This document shows, in pieces, positions 11,142 to 21,404 of a DNA stretch of 36,673 nucleotides. The stretch is taken from positions 1 through 36,673 of the forward strand of contig JABANP010000517.1 of NCBI GenBank assembly GCA_013115135.1. The letters run 5' to 3'. The position numbers were made by a program, and so were the translations under genes. This DNA comes from Perkinsus olseni. Lineage: Eukaryota; Perkinsozoa; Perkinsida; Perkinsidae. The notes under the pieces are model-generated. The model saw only the letters and a list, made by a program, of their open reading frames with translations. It searched no databases and was not told the DNA's origin. Each line of letters starts with the position of its first letter. Position 1 is the first letter of the stretch.

Positions 11142-11672
11142 CTTTATACGCAACAGAGCAATCGTACCAGTAGGGCAGCCCAACTCGATTCTATTTCTCC
11201 CTCAGTTGCCGTGACACCTGAATCAACCGCCAAGAATATTAGAGCTGCCGTCGAGATGAAAGCGAAGCTCTCACCCTTGTGAGATCTCCCAAGGGAGCTA
11301 CTCCAATGACCGGCGGACATCGCGAAACAGGATCTACAGTCACCCGACTGGAATCACAGACAAGTACAACCCGTCCCACACGAACGATGTACTCAATGGC
11401 TCGTTCGTTGAAGACCCAAAAACATAATTAAGAACATGATGAATCATCACTCTCCTTGGCGACTCCGCGCTTTCATAAGGCTCGATGTCAGTTGCTTGCG
11501 GAGGTCTGAGCCTCTCACACCATCATCGTCGGCCTGACTTCGAAACGTACGTCGCGACAGCGCAGAACCAAAACCCGAGTGGATAAATACTTCCGCGTCC
11601 TCCCCTATGCCGTTTGGCGGAGATGAACGAGTCTCGGCAACTGATGCATCAACGACGTTTGGTATCGACCGA
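11142..11672. other. Intergenic, no gene seen
   Basis: Lies between the tRNA-Val and the stop codon of the CFAP36-like gene. No coding motif or repeat was recognised. Confidence 0.4.
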
Positions 11673-13755
11673 TCATGCCTGCCATGAATTGCTGTCTAGT
11701 ATTCGAGTAGAACAACTTCGTCGCTGTAGTCCATACCTCTGGCCGTCGCTCGCCATCCTGGCTTTAAAGAGCTCTCGTTGCCGTCGCAGATGCTCCGCCC
11801 GGGCTGAGGTCAAAAGTCGATGGAGTATCACTTGCACCGCATAACAGAATATTGGCAGTCGACACGAAAGAGGCACTCAACAGAATCGAGAATCCCCATG
11901 AGCCACGAGTAGCGGCTATACTCATCCCACCTTCGATCTCCTCTTTTGTCGGCCTTCCGCGGTTGAGTGTTCCACTGTCATTCGAGGGTTCCACTTCAGA
12001 TGCATCGGCCACCACGTTCCTATCGGGCTCGATGGACGCCGGAAAATTACCTTCATGAGCGATCATCGCAAGGTGCCGGGCGTCCGATCTCTTACTGTCA
12101 CCTCCAGGATCCGGAGGAGCTACACGCTTGGACCGGACTTCTTTGAGGGGTGGTAATGAGCCTTTCTTTTGGTACCATCCTCGATAGTATCATTTTGGTG
12201 CTCCAACAAGCTTAATTCGATAGCTCGTTGGATCTCCTCTTCTTCCGATGAGTGCAAACCTGATGAAAAGAGGAGAATTGGATGTAGACGCACAATCAGT
12301 ATTCGCTTTGGTTATACTCTCTGCCTTCACAGCGCCACGAGAAAATCAACTTATCCAACAGACTCAAGAGTCGCAGTTCCGGCGTCCTTTGCAGGGCCCG
12401 AGCTATTAGATGCAACTGATCGAGTAATGAATGCCTCAGTGATCACGTCCCCAGAAAAAAGTTATTCAATTCTTGGACAAAGTCGATTGGATCTGTTGTA
12501 TTTGGTATCCAATGGTTGCCTCTGCCGGACCGTAAGCAATGATGCAGCGCCTCATAGCCTATAAGTGATTGGAACCCCGTCTACCCTTCTTCTTGATCCG
12601 CCAGCCGAAGACTCTCCCGTAATGCTTCTTGGAGCAGTTGGTCTTCCTCGTCGTCAGCGCTATCTCCGTCATCATTATCGCTGTGAAGGAGAGCGTAAGT
12701 CGCCCATCGTAGCGTCGCGAGTACTAATGAGCCACTCCACGGCAGTCACTGATAACCCGCTCGCCAGGTAAGTGCCAAAATAGTTTCCTTAATTCATAGA
12801 AAAATATATCACTGATTACAATATGGTTCATATCAATAGTTCAGAGCATTCATAGTGTACATAAGCTGATATGATATTTTATATGTCAATAAACCTAATA
12901 ATACTAGGTTAACATAATAATGATACTTCATTATATCGATATAACATCGGAAATTACTGATTATCACGGCTCACCTAGCAGAATGTTCGTCTGGTGTACT
13001 CGTTGTTATTCCTCGATGGACCCCTGAAGGGCTTCTATGGAAGAAGCAGAGCTCCGCGGCATAGCACTACCTGAACCTCCCTGTTCAAGCTCTCGTCTTC
13101 GACTCAACATCAACTCCTTGAAGTGAAGGAAGTCTTCAGACGCTATCAGCCTGCCAAGAGCATCGAGCATACGGGAAGCAGTGGGCGTTAAGAAGACGTG
13201 TTCTCAGCGCTGCACTCCCCTTAACGTCGCCGCACTGCCCAGATTATTGCTGATACGTCCTTTCCGCCAGCGCTCGAGCATTCCATCATTATTTCAGTAG
13301 AACTTCGCCGTGCCAAAGACATGCTCAAAAGACTCTTGTAGAGGCTGCATTTTTCGTACCTCCGAAGGACTATCCCACAGTCATCGTCCTCGTCTACCGC
13401 ATCCAAAAAGACCTGGGCGAAGAGATCTCTGTTGATACCTACCGAGACACTGAACGTAAGAGGCAGTCGGGTACAACTTACTAAGTTCTGCCAAATGTTC
13501 CTCCAACAGTCTATCCACCAGATCTCGGAACTGACTGTGAATTTGAGTGTATTCTAGCTTATTCTCGGGAGTATCTTCGAACTTCATGCAGTGCTCGTCA
13601 ATAAATTCGCCCAAAGGTATCTGACTTTAGCCTGCCATTTAGCCTGTCGCGACCGTCTCTCCTCCCACCGTCCACGATGGGCTCTGCATGCACTGGACGA
13701 TATAATCTCGAAGCCACTCGACTGTTGTGTTAGCGGAGGAGGAAGCCTCAGCCAT
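11673..13755 (-). CDS. CFAP36: CFAP36-like BART-domain ciliary protein
   Basis: The ATG is at 13755. Exons 13669-13755, 13482-13620, 13360-13438, 13022-13150 and 12585-12680 join in phase. The N-terminal ~120 residues match the BART fold of CFAP36/ARL2BP: TVEWLRDYIV, WTIPLGEFIDEHC, then ENKLEYTQIHSQFRDLV, LFAQVF and LIASEDFLHFKELMLSRR. BART domains bind Arl2/Arl3-type GTPases, and CFAP36 is a ciliary protein. Next come two acidic helices of UIM-like form (EEDQLLQEALRESL; EEEEIQRAIELSLLEH, from 12259) and a basic linker ending RPTKEEIE at 11931. The last exon, 11673-11803, holds AEHLRRQRELFKAR, typical of CFAP36 C-termini. Splicing between 12585 and 12259 is unresolved, and one base appears missing in the A/T run at 12167-12170. 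The gene may therefore be decaying or the base miscalled. A short 149-aa form ending at 13006 is also possible. Confidence 0.75.
12780..12965. other. AT-rich island in intron
   Basis: About 185 bp are strikingly AT-rich (runs such as ATATGATATTTTATATG) compared with the near-balanced surroundings. The stretch sits in the long intron between the BART domain and UIM exons of the CFAP36-like gene. It may be a small inserted element or a regulatory or matrix-type sequence. No terminal repeats were seen. Confidence 0.55.
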
Positions 13756-14080
13756 TTTCAGGAAGGCTCAACCTCTACGAAGATCTTGCGCAGTTGGCGG
13801 CTTCACAGCGCAACGTGCATTTCGCTCGCCCATTAATGTACTCGAAAGACGTGGGGGATACGCGTAGAAGATCCCCGGGTTTTATGAGCACACCCAGAGT
13901 GATTATTGGCGGTATGAAATGGAGCTTGAGGGTGCTCCTGGGATTCAAAAGGTGATACTGCTCCATTGGAGACCGACGCGGGAAACTCGCTCGGCAATAC
14001 CATTACAGCAGCGGCCCATGAAGAATGATGAGGTTCCCGTCGCTGTGATGTAAGGCTAGAGCCTCCAGCTCTTCTGTTTG
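13756..14080. promoter_or_regulatory. Shared divergent promoter region
   Basis: This 325-bp gap separates the start codons of the CFAP36-like gene (minus) and the EF-hand gene (plus), so it should hold both promoters. I recognise no specific element in it. Confidence 0.45.
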
Positions 14081-14901
14081 ATGAGTATGGCTGGCGCCGG
14101 CAAGCCGCCACTAAAATCTCATCGACGGGAGAAGCCTTCTGGGGTCCATAAATGGCACATGGGTGAGAATCACAGCCTCTCTTTATGCACAAATACTTCT
14201 ACCTTAGCGCATCCGCCCCCTGGCAGCAGCCAATTCATAATAGATTACTTCAAAGACATGAGAACAGTCTTCGAACTGGCTGACACTGACGGCGATGGAT
14301 ACTTGACGAAACCTCAAGCGGTAGACAGCCATCACTGAGTTGATATCCGACTTCATTGTCCTCAGGCTGATTGGTTCCGAACAGTGGGCTTTTGTATGAC
14401 CACAGCTGCTATCGATAGCCTCATCCTCTCTCGCATTGTTACAAACCACAGTCTTAGCAAGTATTGAAAGCGCTATTCTCTCGAGTCTATCAATTCTCGT
14501 AGATTTAACTTCCGCGAGATGCTCCAAGCGGCGGACAAAAGCCAGAAACTTCATGGCTTTAACATGGGAAGTGTGGAAGACGCTCTGACAGTGAGTACCA
14601 TGGAGAAGTTGGTTTCTCATGACGCCTCACGGCCCAAGCCAGTCGCGCTGGGCTGCTCTAATGAACGTATTTGCTCCCGCACCGATCTGACACGTAGGCA
14701 CTCTCCTCGCCAAGAGCTGCGTCTTCTACTTGCCCACCCGCATCATCGGGCTCTGGTCGCATTGCTCGATCACGACTGAAGGAAGCTTTGACGAGTCTCG
14801 GCGATGAGCCCCTTAGCGAAGAGGAATTCCACTGCTTGATGAAGGTCGCTAGCTGCCCTGAGTCAGAGCTCTCGAGGATACCGAGAACTCGCAATTCTTA
14901 G
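14081..14901 (+). CDS. Calmodulin-like EF-hand protein
   Basis: Exons 14081-14162, 14208-14320, 14366-14460, 14503-14590 and 14698-14901 join with all phases closing and give 193 residues to a TAG. A 40-residue basic, Pro-rich N-terminus leads into FKDMRTVFELADTDGDGYLT. Here residues 53-64 form a canonical EF-hand loop, with Asp at positions 1, 3 and 5 but Gln instead of Glu at 12. The helix DWFRTVGFCMTTAAIDSLI and FNFREMLQ complete the first pair. The C-terminal half has a degenerate loop (SSGSGRIARSRLKEAL) and SLGDEPLSEEEFHCLMKV. It is thus centrin/calmodulin-like with probably one working calcium site. Intron 1 is 45 nt and could be read through without a stop. The divergent CFAP36-like neighbour suggests, without proving, a flagellar or basal-body role. 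Confidence 0.75.
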
Positions 14902-15463
14902 ATACTCGGAATCGGCGAGTCGGACTTTCCGTCTAATCATCTGGAGCGACGTAGAATCAGTGAACGACTACTAGGTGATCACCAACAAACAAGGACACCT
15001 CATCTTGAATGTGTCATCTATGGTATTCTACAGGCATACTCGACGTCAGTGTAAAACCTGCTCCTGACTCCCTGGATGCTGCCTACTCCGACAGCGTGAA
15101 CTTTTGATGGCACTGTTGCACAGAATGCCATCATTGCATCATCCCCCACGGAGCCAGTCGCTGTTGACAACTCTGAATCGTGTTATTGACAGTCGGGGAA
15201 CAGCAGCGAGCGCCGAATCGAAGATCCACCTTCTCAGACGTTTGCGGTCTGAATGTTGTGCAATGTCCTAGCTTCAAAAACCGGAGACAATCGACACAAT
15301 CTAGTATTCTGCGAGAAACCTCTTCCCACTCATGATTCATACGGACAGCGACAGAACGAAGTGCTATCTTCACTCTCCTTGACGGGCTGAATCCGTACTC
15401 CTGCGATGTTGGTCCTCATTACCCAGTATTTTTGCGGCAGCCGTCCGGTTCGTTGCTCTATCA
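14902..15463. other. Intergenic, promoter of MFS-A
   Basis: No supported gene. A minus-strand open frame at 15131-15373 lacks known motifs. The region should contain the MFS-A promoter. Confidence 0.4.
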
Positions 15464-16793
15464 ATGAACAATTCCGGTCCGTTGTCAGCCGAAGAGTACT
15501 ACAGCTTGAAGAGACTCGCAAGGTTGCGATATAGGCTGAAATATGAGCCGAGAAGAATAGTTGATTTGAGTTTGATTTTCATAAGTATCTTCATTGAATG
15601 GTTGGGTAACACCTTATTGGCTCCCATTACTCCATGGTAAGTAGACACAGCTGAACAATCCTTCTTATCACGCTCACTTGCCCAAGGTACATCGAGAAAC
15701 TGGCCTCGGACATGGACGAAGGCTCAGCAGCTTCTATTCTGATGGCATCCTATGCAGTAGGAACTTTCCTATCATCTCTGTTCACTGGGCCTCTATCGGA
15801 CAGGTAGGCCTATCAAGACGATATCCGATCATCTACTCTGCATCATTCTTCTCACTAGTAGGATTGGTCGACGGCCTGTTCTGGTGGCGGCTATGTTTCT
15901 CTACACCTCTTCACAGTTCGCTGCTGCTAATGCGTGGAACATTGCTAGCTTTGCGGCCTTCCGAGCAATAGGAGGGGTATCGGCAGGTAACCTGCTCAGT
16001 CTCACCCTGCCCTCTTCCACCACTCGTGTGTAGGTACACGGCCTGTGATCATGGCTTTCCTGACTGATACCAGCCGACCAGATGATATGAGACTGTATGG
16101 TGTATTGATGGGTCTCTTTGTTGTTACAGGCCAGGCCTTGGGACCAATGGTTGGTACGCAACCTCGTTCGGAGTCGGGGAGTTGAAAGTTTATCCTTAGG
16201 TGGAGTCTTGGCCAGCGTGACTCTTTCTTTCCCCTTCTATTTCCTGGGTGGAGTCTCAGTAGTCCTGTTAGTGCTACAGATTATCTTTTTGAGGGAGTCC
16301 CTCATTAAGGACGCCAACGGTCGGCCCAGGGCCGCCTGGAGTAATGGCATTGTGGAGCCTAGGAAGAACAAGTATCTTATCCCGACAGTGCTTTGCTTGG
16401 CGACAGCATCGTTCAGCGGACAGTGAGTTTACGGTCTTTCACAGCATTCGCCTTTCCCACGTCTGTTTCTTGCTTTTCCAGTGTTGCAAGGACGTAGCTT
16501 TTTCGTTCCCGTAGGTACGTGTATTCTGGTTGGAATACCGTCCTTGGCCTCCTAGGTGTAGATCGCTACGACCTATCGTCGTCAACGAACGGTGCGGTCT
16601 TGGGCGTCCAAGCTGTCGTGGTCATCTTGATTAACCTTGTTTACTTACCGATCACTCGTAAGTGCAATCCGTCTTTTCATAACCATCATCACTGTTATTC
16701 TCAGATTACATCGCCCCTGCTCTTGTTGGTTGTGTTGGCCATATGTTATGTACTTTACTAGTCATAGTTCCCTTCATCTACAACCTTTATTGG
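15464..16793 (+). pseudogene. MFS-A transporter, 5' part (split by inversion)
   Basis: The ATG at 15464 starts MNNSGPLSAEEYYSLKRL. Exons 15464-15636, 15687-15803, 15862-15986, 16034-16153, 16200-16422, 16515-16657 and 16705-16793 join in phase. The MFS signature A, GPLSDRIGRRPVL, spans the exon 2/3 junction. The antiporter-type motif C (GQALGPMVGG) spans exons 4/5. These place it with DHA1-type proton-coupled exporters of 12 helices. Homology to the three paralogues continues to PFIYNLYW and stops abruptly at 16793. Beyond this point the forward frame reads unrelated residues to a TAA. The missing C-terminal exons lie inverted just downstream. Exon sizes equal those of MFS-D for exons 1-4 (173, 117, 125, 120). 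Confidence 0.85.
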
Positions 16794-16995
16794 TTAATAA
16801 ACGCAGTCCTCCAAATGAGTCGAAACTTTTTTCGGCCAGACATGAACAACCACTAACAACGTTAAAAAAGAGATGCCCCACTGGGGATAGGATGGCCAAG
16901 CGCCATTATCACCAGTAGTATTGGCAAATGAAAAACGGGGTAAACGAATAACAATGGCCCTGATAGTAGTGGAAAGTAATAGCTGGACAGAGGCA

Positions 16996-17500
16996 TCATC
17001 TCGTGTAGTTGTTCTCTTCTCCTGCTTCAGCACGCTCGGAAGACGACTTGGCCGGCTCCAGCGGAATTAATAGCGAAAGGGCGTGTAACAGCGCCCGGTG
17101 AATTCCCAGACCTGACGGGAGACGCGCTTTACCGTCAAAGGTAGGTGATGAGGGTCGACTTACAGGCCGTACTGCCGATAACTGACACGCCCGCGCTCAT
17201 ATAAAACGGATAAGCGCGATGCTCAGGATCCATATCGTAGAGCCGACCGGCGAGGAGAGGTCCAAAGATACCACCTGGCAAGCAACACTGATGACGATCG
17301 GACATGAGGATATCTATACCCAAGTTTGCCATGCTCATGACCAGAGAGTTGATGAGACCCCGTTTCTTGGGCGGGGCTACAACCGAGTTGAAATAGGCCA
17401 TGCCAGCGAAGTACAGGCCACCTGATGAGGAGTTCTCCGTAATGTTGCATTCCCACTAGAGCCTACATCCAACGTTCAAGACCATGCCTAGAGCGACAGT
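16996..17500 (-). pseudogene. MFS-A transporter, inverted 3' exons
   Basis: On the minus strand, four exon pieces follow in order: 17467-17500 (TVALGMVLNVG), 17320-17421 (FAGMAYFNSVVAPPKKRGLI), 17164-17274 (GGIFGPLLAGRLYDMD) and 16996-17111 with a TGA stop. All have GT/AG borders and phase-1 introns exactly as in MFS-B and MFS-D, and sizes 102 and 111 match paralogue exons. The first piece is 34 nt. Added to the 89 nt of the forward exon ending at 16793, it restores the 123-nt exon of MFS-B. The summed frame is 1353 nt, a clean 450 codons plus stop. No start exon exists on this strand, so this is not an independent gene. Confidence 0.85.
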
Positions 17501-17518
17501 AAGGGAAAAACGTCTGTG

Positions 17519-17562
17519 TACGCGCTGGGAATCGAACCTGGGACCTACTGAATGACGGTGGT
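17519..17562 (-). pseudogene. 3' half of a tRNA
   Basis: The minus strand reads AGGTCCCAGGTTCGATTCCC, a B-box/T-arm with part of an anticodon stem before it. The 5' half is absent and the T-stem has two mismatches. It lies just beyond the right edge of the MFS-A inversion. Confidence 0.5.
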
Positions 17563-17592
17563 GTACATTTGGTTACTCGTCAGTCCTTGTTG

Positions 17593-19112
17593 ATGGCGTC
17601 CAATATCATACTATATGGTAGCGTCGTTATAGATGGGAAGGGCGAGGATCTCGAAATTGCCGCCGTCGTGAAGGAGCTCGAGTCGTCAACCGTTGATGCA
17701 GAGCAATGGAGACGGGGTGTAGTATGCCTCTTGGTGGCATCTTTATCATTCTCATTGATGAGCCTATTGGCTGCGCACTTGGCTCTGGCAGTGCCAATCA
17801 CCCTCATACTATTAGCGAGAAGTGTGGTACAGACTGCGATGGCAGCGGTAGGATGCAGAATACTGGGCAAATCTATGTGGGATTTCGAGAACAACGAGTT
17901 ACGGTTTTTGGTTATGTCGCGGGGTCTCGGCGGAGCTCTATCTACATTGATGCGGTGGGTTTTCAGACCGCAGACCAAGCACAACTGAGGTTGTCCTTTT
18001 TATTAGATTTTTATCAGTATCACTGATACCACTAGGAGAGTCGCTGAGCATCCATGGGACTCATTCGGCCTTTTCATTGCTATTGTCGTGGGTACTGTTG
18101 AAACAGCCGATCAGAGCCCAACAAGTCATCACCGTCATCGCCGTCACTTGCGGAGTAGGCGGGAGTGATGGATGGCATCGCTTATCACGGTGAGTCTCCG
18201 CAGGTCCTACTCTTAGCCCAGTCTAGCGAGGTATCGAGCACATCAGTGCATCAAACTTCGAGATTGTGCGGTATCGGAGCTGCACTGTGTGGAAGTCTGA
18301 TGGCCTCTTGGGTTTACATCACAGTTACTAAGGCTGGGGAAAAGGTAGAACGGGGAACTTTTGATAGTAATCCTGTATGCAATATTCAGTCTGTATTAGT
18401 TTGGCTTCCAGTGCTCTATAATGGTTGATTGAGATCCATGATAATCCCTGTCGCCGTCGTGGTGTTAGGTGCATTGGTCGCAGCTGACGCTGTGGTATGG
18501 TATCTGCGGTATAGCAGTGTCATTGATTGTATTGCTGGTCGGCCGTCCGTGGTCGACCCTGCTTTATCTACGAGAGGCTAACTCATGGTCTATGTTCATG
18601 CTGATCCTAGTTGGATGCATCTCCTTCACGGGGCAGACCTTCTTCAACATCGGTAGTATCCGGGTCCGAGGCTCTTGGTCTTCAAGGAATGCAAAGCCGG
18701 TTCACCCTCGAATCTCAATCTTTAGAGTATCTTGGACAGCCGTCAGCAGCGTCATTCTATTCGTTATTCCACCTTTGGGGTATTAGCGTCTACCGTAGCA
18801 CGAGGCTGCCGTTCAGCTTTGTCCGATTAAATGTTGATTTGGGCCCATTTATTGAAAGTTATTCAGTTTCATATTCGATTTTTTCAGGCCTCCAGTTGAC
18901 ATCGTCCGCGGTGACCAGCTCGATAGTGCGTCAGATGGACGTGGTGTTCGGGTTCATCTTCCAGGTTGGTACTCGATAGATCCCTGGGTCGATCCCTGGT
19001 AGACGCATCCTGGGTGCAGATATTCATTCAGCATCATCCAAGCACAGCTACTAATGTTGCGGGTGCGGTACTAATCATGAGTGCCTCGGTCATCGAAAGT
19101 TTATATCGCTAG
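17593..19112 (+). CDS. EamA/DMT-family membrane transporter
   Basis: Exons 17593-17954, 18007-18154, 18204-18344, 18469-18652, 18888-18964 and 19020-19112 join with every phase closing: 1005 nt, 334 residues, TAG stop. After a ~45-residue cytosolic N-terminus come ten predicted membrane segments in two EamA repeats. Repeat 1 includes RGVVCLLVASLSFSLMSLL and SLIPLGESLSIHGTHSAFS, the usual 'IPL..A..I..T.P' stretch. Repeat 2 includes WYGICGIAVSLIVLLVGRP, GCISFTGQTFFNIGLQL and IVRQMDVVFGFIFQ (near residues 290-304). This fits the SLC35G-like drug/metabolite carriers; the substrate cannot be read. Intron 4 (235 nt) is the only long one. It sits between MFS-A and MFS-B in the same orientation. The first ATG follows a non-coding stretch. 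An upstream in-frame TTG would add eight residues. Confidence 0.85.
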
Positions 19113-19366
19113 CATGACAGGATGCTGATGTAGTGGCATCAGACGTCCACTGGTCTGGTGCTTCCAGCCATAAAGTGGCCTCCGGAGTATCCTCCATACC
19201 ATCCATGATGGGCTATTGGTGTCCATATATTAGGCATGGTGTTGAGTACGTTAGTCACCATATTGCTCCGGCGAATCTCTTCATGCGGGGTCCGTGCTTT
19301 CTGAGACAGTTTTCCTCTCTCCACTCAACTCGTCCTCAGTTTCTGTGTTTCTTTCTCTTCGTTCCT
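19113..19366. other. Intergenic, promoter of MFS-B
   Basis: A 254-bp gap between the EamA stop and the MFS-B start. No element was recognised. Confidence 0.4.
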
Positions 19367-21404
19367 ATGGGATACGTACATAAAGGACCCATGAGTCTTG
19401 ATGATTACATCAAGATGAATAGGTTCAGGCGTCTAATATACCAATTGCGATACGATCCACGGAGAGTGTTGGACCTCACTCTCCTACTAGTTAGTCTCTT
19501 CGTTGAGTGGTGCGGCACAGCATTAGTGGCCCCTTTAACACCATGGTAGTAGTATGGCTACTCTGGCCTCTCCGTTCCTTGGTCCATCGTCAGTTCAGGT
19601 TGGTGCAAGCTCTCGACCCCAGTATGGATGAGGGAAGCGCTGCGTCTATCTTCATGGCCTCCTTCTCTATCGGCACTCTAATAGCCTCTCTAGTCACGGG
19701 GCCACTATCTGATAGGTCGCTATACCGCACAGTCCCTACTCCGCTAGACATTCTCCCCAATCAGGTATGGTAGGCGCCCAGTTTTTATATTGGCTATGTT
19801 CCTCTATACCATATCCTACTTCCTCGTTGCTAATGCTTGGAGTATCGCAAGTTTCGCTGGCTTCCGTGCTCTAGGTGGAGTTTCTGCTGGTAATGCCGAG
19901 GGCCAAGATTTCGAAACGCAGCGGACTTACTGCAGGTACGCGGCCAGTGTTATACGCCTTTATAACGGACAGTAGCCGTCAAGAGGATATGAGGTTCTAT
20001 GGTTCCTGTATATCCATCTGCAATACTGTTGGTGGAGCATTGGGGCCCACCATAGGTGATAACGGTACAAAGAGTGCTACTGATAGGCGATTCATCTTAT
20101 AGGTGGTTGGTTGGCCAGTGTTGGTATGTCATTCCCATTTTACTTCATGGGAGTTGTTGCTGCTATAATATTCGTTCTGGAATTCTTGTTCCTGCGAGAG
20201 ACCAAGCCTTGGGAAGACAAACCCAAGTGGCTCACACTGGAATACTACGAGTGTTGGAAACATCCACAGCATCGGCGACAACGGAATGACGATGATGACG
20301 GTAAGACCGGATGCAGCGAGTGCCAAGGTAGTGTTTCTCTTGCAGATGTTAGTGATGGTGCGACTATAGCCTCGGGTGATGAGCAGCCTACTCCTGCTGA
20401 GCAGACTCCGGAGAAGGCTATGTCGCCAACGGACCAGGCTAAGGATATGAGCCTGGGGAATTGGTCAAAGAAGAATAAATGGTTCATACCAACGCTCGTC
20501 TGCCTGTGCCTGGCGTCATTTGCGGGACAGTAATAACAACTGTAACGGTTGTTTCCGATTATAAACGAAAAACGGTTGAACTGTCTCTCTTATAATCGGA
20601 AACTTACAATACGAATGGAGGTGATATCGGAGTCTCCTGCGTTGTGTCTTCAGATACACTGGCAACTCATGGGCCACAGTGTTTGGTGTACTTGGGGCTG
20701 ACAGGTATAATCTCTCTGAGCAAGAGAATGGTGAAGCCATGGGAATCCAGGCAGTGGTGGTCATCATTTGCACTATCATATACATATACGTATCAGGTGG
20801 GAGAGGCTTACGCTGCGTCCTCGTACACTCGTCGCTGCTGCTTCCGCAGATAAGATCAAACCAGGCTTGGTATCTGCCTTCGGGTACTGCTTGGTAGTCC
20901 TAGCGGTCATTGTGCCTTTCATATACTCACTATGGGGTACTATCGTGATTGGCATGTGCGTTTATGTTGGAGGTAAGCAGCTCCGAGGGCGATCAGTATC
21001 ACCATGGATATCATTGTAGTTACCTTCTTCTTCGCGGGCATGGCATACTGTAGTGCACTCATATCACCACCAAGGAGCCGTGGGCTTATCAACTCGATTT
21101 CGATGGGAATGACCAATGTTGGTAAGCGAATCAGCTGAGCTTATTCAGTCCGGTATTGGGCTGGGTGACATGATTCTTGTCATACATTCTGCTAGGTGGT
21201 GTTTTGGGACCTTTAGTGGGAGGTCAACTCTATGATCTCAATGTTGCTGATCCCTATTATGTCATGTGTGGCCTGGGCGTTCTCGGTATAGCATCAAGTA
21301 GGCTCTCGTTCCGCATCCACCATCGTATCTCTCCCCGTTATTCAGGTCTAGTGATCACTGCCGGTTCCACATACACGGAGAAGTTGTTGAGGGAGGGCCA
21401 CTAG
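19367..21404 (+). CDS. MFS-B transporter, DHA1-like, intact
   Basis: Ten exons join in phase to 1497 nt, 498 residues, TAG stop: 19367-19545, 19599-19715, 19765-19889, 19936-20055, 20103-20529, 20654-20796, 20850-20972, 21020-21121, 21196-21297 and 21346-21404. The N-terminus (GPMSLDDYIKMNRFRR) shares the family pattern seen in A, C and D. Motif A (TGPLSDRYGRRPV, near 92-104) follows helix 2, and motif C (GGALGPTIGG, near 174-183) lies in helix 5. Both are typical of proton-coupled MFS exporters. The central loop is unusually long and acidic (DDDD, then EQPTPAEQTPEK), about 80 residues. C-terminal helices include FFFAGMAYCSALISPPRSRG and GGVLGPLVGGQLYDL. Substrate unknown. The fifth intron contains a perfect hairpin. 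Confidence 0.88.
20551..20603. repeat. Hairpin inside MFS-B intron 5
   Basis: GTTTCCGATTATAA at 20551-20564 is perfectly mirrored by TTATAATCGGAAAC at 20590-20603, a 14-bp stem with a 25-nt loop. It lies wholly inside the 124-nt intron, which is longer than its 46-75-nt neighbours. Confidence 0.85.

Noticed and set aside
13006..13010. Reassigned stop codon (TAA as sense) in the CFAP36-like gene
   Set aside because: All clean genes here end at TAG, TGA or TAA without internal ones, and a splice donor just before the TAA explains the continuation.
17135..17456. Independent minus-strand MFS gene
   Set aside because: Only C-terminal exons exist on this strand, and they complete MFS-A exactly; no start exon is present upstream.
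16423..17500. Reversible phase-variation switch at MFS-A
   Set aside because: No inverted repeats flank the inverted segment and no invertase gene is in the window. Kept only as a remote alternative in the finding.
18653..18887. Extra coding sequence in EamA (open frames across intron 4)
   Set aside because: Reading through destroys the second EamA repeat, whereas splicing out 235 nt restores the expected helix-loop sequence and phase.
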